From Artemia franciscana (Eukaryota > Arthropoda > Branchiopoda > Anostraca > Artemiidae), in NCBI RefSeq assembly GCF_032884065.1, contig NC_088868.1:34560890-34624889 (forward strand): a DNA stretch of 64,000 nucleotides. The letters run 5' to 3'. How positions within the stretch are numbered: position 1 is the first letter of the stretch; each line of letters starts with the position of its first letter. Position numbers and translations under genes: made by a program. Below the pieces are notes generated by a model. That model saw nothing but the letters and a program-made list of their open reading frames with translations, ran no database searches and was not told the DNA's origin. Of this stretch, positions 57,094 through 64,000 are shown piece after piece.

Positions 57094-60000
57094 ATGCCGA
57101 AGATATCAGCGAAAAATAAACGTTCACGTAGCGAAGAGGACCAAGGTAAAAATGTTGTACCTACCAAGCTTAGAAAAATTTTGATTTCAAATGGTGCTAC
57201 AAGAGATGTCAAAGATAATGGAAGTAGAACACCTTTACATATAGCTGCTGCGACCAGAGATATAGATACTTGTCAACTACTAATTTCAAAGGGTGCTAAA
57301 GTAGATGCCATAAATTCTTTTGAACAAACGCCTTTACATATAGCTGTTAAGACTAAAAATCGAGATATTTGTCAGCTGTTAATTTCAAAAGGTTCTACGA
57401 TAGATACCAGAGATATTTGGAATAGAACACCTCTAAATACAGCTGTTATGAAAGGATATCTAGATATGTGTCAGCAATTGATTTCGAAGGGTGGTGCAAT
57501 AGATGCCATGGATATTTTTAAACAAATGCCTTTACATATAGCAGTTACGAATGGAAATCTAAATATATGTCAGGAATTAATTTCTAAGGGTGCAACAATA
57601 GATGCCATAGATTCTAAAAAAAAAACACCTTTACATAATGCTGTTGCAATTTGGAATTCAGAAATTTGTCAACTACTAATTTCAAATGGTGCTACAATAG
57701 ATACCATAAATAGTTGGAATAGAAAACCTCTACATACAGCTGTTATGAAAGGATATCTAGATATGTGTCAGCTCTTGATCTCAAAGGGTGCTGCAATAGA
57801 TGCTATAATTTCTAGGAAAAAAACACCTTTACATATGGCTGTTACGAATGGAAATCTAAATATATGTCAGCTATTAATTTGTAAGGGTGCAAGAAAAAAT
57901 GCCATAGATTCTAAGAAAAAAACACCTTTACATAGAGCTGTTGCAATTTGTAATTCAGAAATTTGTCAGCTACTAATTTCAAAGGGTGCTATAATAGATA
58001 ACGTACCGAAAATATCATCGCAAAACAAACGTTCACGTAACGAAGAGGAACAAGGTGAAAATGTTGTACCTTCCAAGCTTAGAAAAATTTTGATTTCAGA
58101 GGGTGCTACAATAGATAACGTACCGAAAATATCATCGCAAAACAAACGTTCACGTAACGAAGAGGAACAAGGTGAAAATGTTGTACCTTCCAAGCTTAGA
58201 AAAATTTTGATTTCAGAGGGTGCTACAATAGATAACGTAGATTATTTGGGTGAAACGTCTTTACATATAGCTGTTGAGACCAAAAACCAAGATATCTGTC
58301 ATCTACTAATTTCAAAGGGTGCTAAAGTAGATGCAAGAAATTCATGTGATCAAACGCCTTTACATATAGCTATTGAGACTGGAAATCTAGAGATTTGTCA
58401 GTTATTGCTTTCAAAGGGTGCTGCAATAGATGCCATAGATAGTTGTAATAGAACACCTCTACATACAGCTGTTATGAAAGGATATCTAGATATGTGTCAC
58501 CTATTGATTTCAAAGGGTGCTGCAATAGATGCCATAAATCTTTGGCAAGAAACACCTTTACATATAGCTGTTGCGAATGAAAATCTAAATATATGCCAGT
58601 TATTAATTTCTAAGGGCGCAACAATAGATGCCATAGATTATGAGAAAAAAACACCGTTACATAGAGCTGTTGCGAATTGGAATCCAGAAATTTGTCAACT
58701 ACTAATTTCAAAGGGTGCTACAATAGATAACGTAGATTCTCTGGGTAAAACCCTACAAACAGCTGTTATGAAAGGATATCTAGATATGTGTCGGCTATTG
58801 ATTTCAATGGGTGCTGCAATAGATGCCATAAATTTTAGGAAAGGAACACCTTTACATATAGCTGTTACGAATGAAAACCTAAATATATGTCGGCTATTAA
58901 TTTCTAAGGGTGCAACAATAGATGCCATAGATTCTGAGAAAAAAACACCTTTACATAGAGCTGTTGCGATTTGTAATTCAGAAATTTGTCAGCTACTAAT
59001 TTCAAAGGGTGCTACAATAAATAACGTAGATTTTTTGGGTGAAACGCCTTTACACACAGCTGTTGAGACCAAAAACCAAGATATTTGTCAACTACTAATT
59101 TCAAAGGGTGCTAGAGTAGATGCAATAAATTCATGGAAACAAACGCCTTTACATATAGCTGTTGAGACTGGAAATCTAAATATATGTCAGCTATTAATTT
59201 CTAAGGGTGCAACAATAGATGCCATAAATTCTAGGAAAGAAACACCTTTACATATAGCTGTTGAGACTGGAAATCTAGATATTTGTCAGTTATTGCTTTC
59301 AAAGGGTGCTGCAATAGATGCCATAAATAATTGGAAAGAAACACCTTTACATAGAGGTGTGGAGAATTGTAATTCAGAAATTTGTCAGCTACTAATTTCA
59401 AAGGGTGCTACAATAGATAACGATCTTTGGGTAAATAGATCTTTGGGTAAAACGCTACATAAAGCTGTTATGAAAGGATATCTAGATATGTGTCAGCTAT
59501 TGATTGCAATGGGTGCTGCAATAGATGCCATAAATTCTAGGGAAGAAACACCTTTACATATAGCTGTTGAGACTGGAAATCTAGATATTTGTCAGTTATT
59601 GCTTTCAAAGGGTGCTGCAATAGATGCCATAAATATTTGGAAAGAAACACCTTTACATATAGCCGTTATGAATAGAAATCTAAATATATGTCAGCTATTA
59701 ATTTCTAAGGGTGCAACAATAGATGCCATAGATTCTAAGAAAAAAACACCTTTACATAGAGCTGTTGCAATGGGGAATCAAGAAATTTGTCAGCTACTAA
59801 TTTCAAAGGGTGCTACAATAGATAACGTAGATTCTTTGGGTGAAACATCTTTACATACGGCTGTTGAGACCAAAAACATATATATTTGTCAACTATTAAT
59901 TTCAAAGGGTGCTAGAGCAGATGCAATAAATTCTTGCAATCAAACGCCTTTACACATAGCTGTTGACACTGAAGATCTGGACATTTCTCTGCTATTGATT

Positions 60001-60555
60001 TCAAACGGTGCTACAATAGATGCCACAGATTTTATGAATGAAACACCTCTACATTATGCTGCTTCGTCTGGAGAACTTAAAGCCTGTAAGCTATTGATTT
60101 CAAATGGGGCTACAATAGATGCTTCAAATTCTAGTAACTCAACTCCTTTACATCTTGCCGCACAGAACGGTCACTTGAATGTGTGTAGGTTGCTAGTGTC
60201 AAAGGGTGCAGGCATGAATTCTTTAAATTCAAATAATGAGACACCTTTAATGCTTGCTTCTTCCTCTTGCACCTCAAAGGTAAGGGTGGCTAAATATCTT
60301 TCAGAAAATAACGCAGTTTTTCATCCTTACACGTTGAAATCCATTTGCCGGGACGTAATAAATATAACCGCACGCAAAACCCAAATGTGCGATAATATTT
60401 CTAATATACCGAAAAATTTGGAAAATTACCTAACTTATAAGGGTGAACTTATAAGTTTTAGAACTACTTTTTTTAATTCGTTTTCTTTGTCTCGATCTCG
60501 TTGTTATACCTTGGAACACACAAGAAATATGAGGATTTGGGCTAGGAGAAGATAG
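57094..60555 (+). CDS. Ankyrin-repeat protein with C-terminal SOCS box (ASB-like)
   Basis: Single-exon gene for a ~1153-residue protein. The start at 57094 has 'accatg' context and follows a TATA box by 40 bp; the frame is open upstream to 56965 (1196 residues). Residues 1-42 form a basic, acidic-tailed leader ('KNKRSRSEED', a possible nuclear signal). About 28 ankyrin repeats of 33 residues follow (TPLHxAVxxxNxxICQLLISKGATIDAI), plus one decayed repeat. They form a five-repeat superunit that recurs. The leader reappears twice inside as two identical 117-bp units (58006-58239). Residues ~1078-1118 ('TLKSICRDVIN...NIPKNLENYLTY') fit a SOCS box: an elongin-BC box and a Cul5-box-like 'IPKNLENYL'. 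ASB proteins of this kind recruit a Cullin-5 ubiquitin ligase while the ankyrin part binds the target. The target is unknown. The repeat number is high for the family. Nearby transposons and the lack of introns allow a retrogene origin. Confidence 0.85.
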   Translation: MPKISAKNKRSRSEEDQGKNVVPTKLRKILISNGATRDVKDNGSRTPLHIAAATRDIDTCQLLISKGAKVDAINSFEQTPLHIAVKTKNRDICQLLISKGSTIDTRDIWNRTPLNTAVMKGYLDMCQQLISKGGAIDAMDIFKQMPLHIAVTNGNLNICQELISKGATIDAIDSKKKTPLHNAVAIWNSEICQLLISNGATIDTINSWNRKPLHTAVMKGYLDMCQLLISKGAAIDAIISRKKTPLHMAVTNGNLNICQLLICKGARKNAIDSKKKTPLHRAVAICNSEICQLLISKGAIIDNVPKISSQNKRSRNEEEQGENVVPSKLRKILISEGATIDNVPKISSQNKRSRNEEEQGENVVPSKLRKILISEGATIDNVDYLGETSLHIAVETKNQDICHLLISKGAKVDARNSCDQTPLHIAIETGNLEICQLLLSKGAAIDAIDSCNRTPLHTAVMKGYLDMCHLLISKGAAIDAINLWQETPLHIAVANENLNICQLLISKGATIDAIDYEKKTPLHRAVANWNPEICQLLISKGATIDNVDSLGKTLQTAVMKGYLDMCRLLISMGAAIDAINFRKGTPLHIAVTNENLNICRLLISKGATIDAIDSEKKTPLHRAVAICNSEICQLLISKGATINNVDFLGETPLHTAVETKNQDICQLLISKGARVDAINSWKQTPLHIAVETGNLNICQLLISKGATIDAINSRKETPLHIAVETGNLDICQLLLSKGAAIDAINNWKETPLHRGVENCNSEICQLLISKGATIDNDLWVNRSLGKTLHKAVMKGYLDMCQLLIAMGAAIDAINSREETPLHIAVETGNLDICQLLLSKGAAIDAINIWKETPLHIAVMNRNLNICQLLISKGATIDAIDSKKKTPLHRAVAMGNQEICQLLISKGATIDNVDSLGETSLHTAVETKNIYICQLLISKGARADAINSCNQTPLHIAVDTEDLDISLLLISNGATIDATDFMNETPLHYAASSGELKACKLLISNGATIDASNSSNSTPLHLAAQNGHLNVCRLLVSKGAGMNSLNSNNETPLMLASSSCTSKVRVAKYLSENNAVFHPYTLKSICRDVINITARKTQMCDNISNIPKNLENYLTYKGELISFRTTFFNSFSLSRSRCYTLEHTRNMRIWARRR
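60325..60447 (+). other. SOCS box coding segment
   Basis: Encodes P-Y-T-L-K-S-I-C-R-D-V-I at the BC box and I-P-K-N-L-E-N-Y-L at the Cul5 box, with ~15 residues between, as in ASB proteins. The LPxP consensus reads NIPK, so Cullin binding may be weaker. Confidence 0.65.
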
Positions 60556-60578
60556 CTTTAAACATGATTTCTTATAGC

Positions 60579-60584
60579 AATAAA
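60579..60584 (+). terminator. Poly(A) signal AATAAA of the ankyrin gene
   Basis: Canonical hexamer 24 bp after the stop codon, in 'agcaataaaaaac'. Confidence 0.7.
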
Positions 60585-60866
60585 AAACCATAAAACGTCA
60601 AAACTTCACATAAGGTCTGATATATTAAATTTTCAGGTATTATTCGAAGTATTTACTTCCAAAGTAAATGTTATTTCTCAAATGTAAAAGTATATCAACA
60701 AGTTTCAGTTGAACAGCAAAAAAACTGTTCTTCAAACAATTTTTCGATAACTTTGTTTTTAAACTAGGGCTCAAAAAACTCAAACAGAAATCTAGTCCTT
60801 CTACCTGTTTTTTCTGTTCAATTCTCACGAAATGACACTGCGCTAAAATAATATTTTTTTTTGTAG
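60585..60866. other. No gene recognised
   Basis: AT-rich flank of the ankyrin gene, ending in a T-run and 'gtag', a strong acceptor. Confidence 0.5.
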
Positions 60867-61087
60867 CTACAATTACTCCAAATTATGGAACAGCACCAAG
60901 CCACCAAGAAATAGTAAGAAGTGGTGAATGTGCAAATACTGAGGACTGTCCACGTGGGATCTTGAAGGGAGAAGAAGTTGATCAGCCCAATTTTCTATTA
61001 TTAAGGATACCACCTAAGCTCCCAAGGTCTATGTTTGATCCTAAAGTGGTACAAAATATAGAAGGGAGCACGTACAAGGAAATTTAG
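60867..61087 (+). CDS. Candidate exon of an unrecognised gene
   Basis: Right after the 'tttttttgtag' acceptor a frame of 73 codons is open: 'TITPNYGTAPSHQEIVRSGE', 'CANTEDCPRGILKGEEVDQP', 'NFLLLRIPPKLPRSMFDPKV', ending at TAG 61085-61087. The composition is hydrophilic and protein-like. It needs one base from a preceding exon (phase 1), so it does not follow in this frame from the phase-0 donor at 60280. AATAAA occurs at 61174-61179. The family is not recognised. It could be a terminal host exon or part of an unknown element. Confidence 0.4.
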
Positions 61088-61424
61088 GCACCAATAAGTG
61101 ACACGGACCAATGAAACCAATGGATAATGCAAGATCCAAACAGAGTTTGAATTATAAAAGATCTACTGCTTGCAATAAATAACAGGCTATAAGAACCACT
61201 ATTTTTGACCCTTGTTCAAAATAGTACGGTACCTGAAAATGTAGAACATCTTTGCAGTTCACATAGAATAGACAATTTCCCATTCATAAAAGAAGAGAGA
61301 GGCACTGATTAATAGACAAAATAATATATCAATCATATGATTTATAATATTACAAAATGTGGTTTGACAAAAGAAGGGAAAGTTTACATTCACATGACTC
61401 GGCAATCTAACAGTTCATGGGAAC
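61088..61424. other. No gene recognised
   Basis: Possible 3' UTR of the preceding exon to about 61200 (AATAAA at 61174), then AT-rich spacer. Confidence 0.4.
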
Positions 61425-62780
61425 CAACTGGAAGTAAGGAGTGACCCGTCTCAATAGTAAACGAAATAAAACAATGGAATTGTGATACTAATAGTTACAT
61501 CGCAAGAATTGTATTTTTATGCTGATTTTAAATAAATAAGTTTCATCAAGTTTAGTCTTACTTATAAAAAGTTACGAGCCTGAGAAAATTTGTGTTATTT
61601 TAGAAAATAGGTGAAAACACACCCTAAAAGTCATATAATCTTAACAAAAATTACACCGTTAAATTCAGCGTATTAGAAAATTCCACTGTAAAAGTTTCAA
61701 CCTCCTATCTACAAAAAAGTGGAATTTAGTATATTACAGATGATGGATCCGTGTTTTTTTTCCAGGGGATTTTCCATTTTTCACGTTGGGGGGGGAGGGG
61801 GTTGCTTTGAGAGATTTCTTTACTTGGGAAGATATTTCCATGGAGGAATTTGTCATGATAGAAGAGAATTTCCATGAACTATTAAAAAAAACAATGAGTA
61901 AATAAAAAAATAAAACGTTTTTTTAACTTTTTTTTAAGGAGCAGAATTAAAGCTTAAAACGAACAGAAATTATTGCGCATATGAGGGATTCACCTCCTCG
62001 TACTACCCCACTCTTTAGGCTCAAGTATTTTAGTAATTTCAACTATCTATTTCTATGGCCTCTGTGATTCAGGGGTTATTCTTAAAGAACTGAGACAAAA
62101 TTCAAGCTTTAACGTAATGAGCGAGGTCTTGACGAGGGGGGAAATCCCATCATATACGTAATAAAAATATACAGATATAGAAGTTTGTTAGACAAGTTGA
62201 TTCGTCAGTTGCGTTATATTTGTTACTAATAAAAACATTCGTAAAAAATTAAAACTTCAAGCTGTATTTTTAGATAACCAAAAATTGAATGGCAACTACG
62301 ACTCCGCCTCCACCCTGTTTTGTTGTAAAAATAGTCTCATCAAAAATATGAGAAAGAAAAAAATTGTTTTTTATTAAAACAAATTAATATGCAAATTTCG
62401 TTTTAATTATTCATTTGCAGTGAGCCAAAATCAAAACATCCATCAATTCAAAAACGTTCAGAAATTAGATAAGAGAATAAGTTTATCAACTGAAAGTAAG
62501 GAGTGACATTAAAACTTAAACGAATAATATTTAGAGGGATTAATATTCAGAGGGTCGTAGCCGTCCATTATTTCGTCTCTTGCCTTACTCAGAAATTGTA
62601 TGTATATATAGTTTGTTCTTTGTATGTTTTGGAAATAAACCATGTCAATTCTTATATATATTAAATAAAAAAAGTTTTTCAACTGAAAGTAAGGAGTAAC
62701 CTTAACACGAAAAGAAATTATTCCGTATAAAAAAGGGCCTGTCCTCAACATCCCACTCTTTATGCTAAAGGTTTTCTTTT
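61425..62780 (+). repeat. R2 long repeat with foldback remnants
   Basis: Collinear with 41338-42790: 'gtttcatcaagtttagt', 'gttacgagcctgagaaaatt', 'ggaatttgtcatg', 'cgaacagaaattattg', 'aaaacgttcagaaatta'. 62660-62770 is another left arm of the foldback unit. It runs directly into R1 at 62785. Confidence 0.75.
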
Positions 62781-62784
62781 TGTT

Positions 62785-63515
62785 TTAACAAGAGGAAAGA
62801 GCTCATATGACACTTGACGAGGGTTGGAAGAGTCAAGAGCTCATATGGCATGAGCTCTAGCAAAATTCTGACAGTCAATAGATTGATTTAAAGGAAAATC
62901 AGAGGCTCAATACCAGTCAGGATTTAAAATAAAAGCTCTGAGACACGAGGTCCTTCTAAATATTAAAATTAATTAAGACCTGATCACCCATACATATGTT
63001 AAAAATACCTCGTTTTCTAATTTTTTCGCTCCTTTCAGCCCCCTCAGATGGTCGAATCGGTAGAAATGACTTAAACAAATCAATTTGTGCAGATCTCTGA
63101 CAAACTTACCAATTTTCATCGTCCTAGCACGTCCAGAAACTTCGAACTCGCCAAAGCACTGAACCCCACTAATTCCCCAAAAAGAGAGCGGATCTAGTCT
63201 GGTTACGTCAATCACGTATCTACAACATTTGCTTATTCTGCCCACCAAGTTTAAACCCGATCTCTCCACTCTAAGTGTTTTCCATGTTTTCTGGTTTCCC
63301 CATCAAACTCCTCTCAATGTAACCAGATCTGGTCGGAATTTAAAAAAGAACTCTGGGGCATGAATTCCTTCTACGTATCGAATTTCATTAAGATCTGGTC
63401 ACCCGTCAAAATAATACCTCAGGCCAAAAGTCAAAAATACCTAAAATTTTCCAATTTTTTCGAATTAATATCTCGACCCCCAGCTCCACCAAAGAGAGCA
63501 GATTCAGTCCGGTTG
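62785..63515 (+). mobile_element. R1 element, 5' part
   Basis: Begins 'ttttaacaagaggaaagagc' like 9377. It follows the 9370-10425 copy through 'gagctcatatgg', 'ggaaaatcagaggct', 'gctctgagacacgaggtcct' and the ~290-bp units. The 3' hairpin end is missing; the sequence passes into the terminal tandem array. Confidence 0.75.
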
Positions 63516-64000
63516 TATGCAAAAGTGCAATTATTAAATTTTTTATGCTCAATCACCAGTTCAGAGACTAAGAATTTACCAATAATCTGACTTTGTTGTA
63601 GTCAAAAGTGCTTTTATTATTTTTTTTTGCATTCAGCCTTCAACTAAAAATACCCAGAATTTATGAAGTCCCTCAGTTTATTGTATTCAAAAGTGCATTT
63701 ATTAAATTTTTTGTACTCAGCCAGCAGCCAAGACACTCAGATTTACCTAATAACTGAGTTTGTTTGGTGCAAAAATCTTTTTATTAATTTTTTATACCCA
63801 TTCACCATTTCAGAGACTTGGAATTTACCAAGTAGTTGAGTTTGTTGTAGTCAAAAGTGCTTTTTTTTTGTTTTGGTACTTGGCCAGCAAGTAAAAATTC
63901 GGAATTTATCAACTACCTGAGTTTTTTATATTAAATAGTACTATTATTAAATTTTGATACTCAGTCAGCAGCTAAGAAACTTGGGTTTTACCTACTAGCT
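63516..64000. repeat. Tandem array of ~82-bp units, continuing past the window
   Basis: Six diverged units with 'gtagtcaaaagtgctttta' type starts near 63518, 63600, 63680, 63768, 63848 and 63930, each with 'ttaaattttttgtactcagc' and 'ggaatttacc' variants. Noncoding. Confidence 0.85.

Larger units (their letters stand above)
60280..60866 (+). other. Possible alternative intron that would remove the SOCS box
   Basis: 'ctcaaag|gtaaggg' at 60279/60280 is a near-consensus donor inside the last ankyrin repeat, in phase 0. The acceptor 'ttttttttttgtag' ends at 60866. Splicing would replace the SOCS box by 15 residues (LQLLQIMEQHQATKK) and stop. Sequence signals only; no evidence of use. Confidence 0.35.

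Overview
The window looks like nuclear DNA of an invertebrate, most likely an arthropod. It is AT-rich, intron-containing and crowded with eukaryotic mobile elements: CR1/L2-, I- and other LINEs, a tRNA-headed SINE, a Mag-like Gypsy element, hAT transposons and Helitrons. Its host-type genes are C2H2 zinc-finger genes and an ankyrin/SOCS-box gene. I saw no bacterial operons, no true tRNA or rRNA gene and no CRISPR array. A crustacean is my guess from the general repeat style only; nothing here proves the taxon.

Layout. 1-13.2 kb: a dispersed repeat built of ~290-bp units (R1), a LINE 3' remnant, then on the minus strand a zinc-finger exon (3894-4591) with fossil fingers behind it, noncoding duplicated sequence, a second R1 copy, and an exon-like block (12942-13119). 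13.2-31 kb: mostly noncoding DNA with ~150-bp repeats (R4), a perfect hAT-type MITE (18151-18534), and a nested pile in which an RNase-H-bearing LINE (19.24-28.46 kb) is split by an L2-like LINE and by a broken Gypsy element. A minus-strand LINE with an uninterrupted reverse-transcriptase frame follows (28683-30307). 31-43 kb: a second repeat family (R2: ~275-bp tandem units and foldback hairpins), a SINE with perfect 15-bp target duplications, and a second zinc-finger locus (37100-38059) that is a broken paralogue of the first. 43-54 kb: a TIR element carrying five 33-bp units, a second duplicated noncoding block and exon, a full-length hAT element inside a LINE, and a five-unit R2 array. 54.1-56.6 kb: Helitron pieces. 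57-60.6 kb: the best gene in the window, an intronless ankyrin-repeat SOCS-box protein of ~1153 residues with its own TATA/CRE promoter and poly(A) signal. 60.9 kb to the end: one candidate exon, then R2, R1 and an ~82-bp tandem array.

Two themes tie the window together. First, 3.4-13.2 kb and 37.1-47.2 kb are collinear, diverged copies of one another (zinc-finger exon, 8.1-8.7/45.5-45.9 kb block, 12.9-13.1/47.0-47.2 kb exon), so a ~34-kb-spaced segmental duplication underlies much of the window, later inflated by transposons. Second, arrays grow locally everywhere: dead fingers in 84-bp units, ankyrin units in a five-repeat superunit, 33-bp palindromic units and ~275-bp R2 units.
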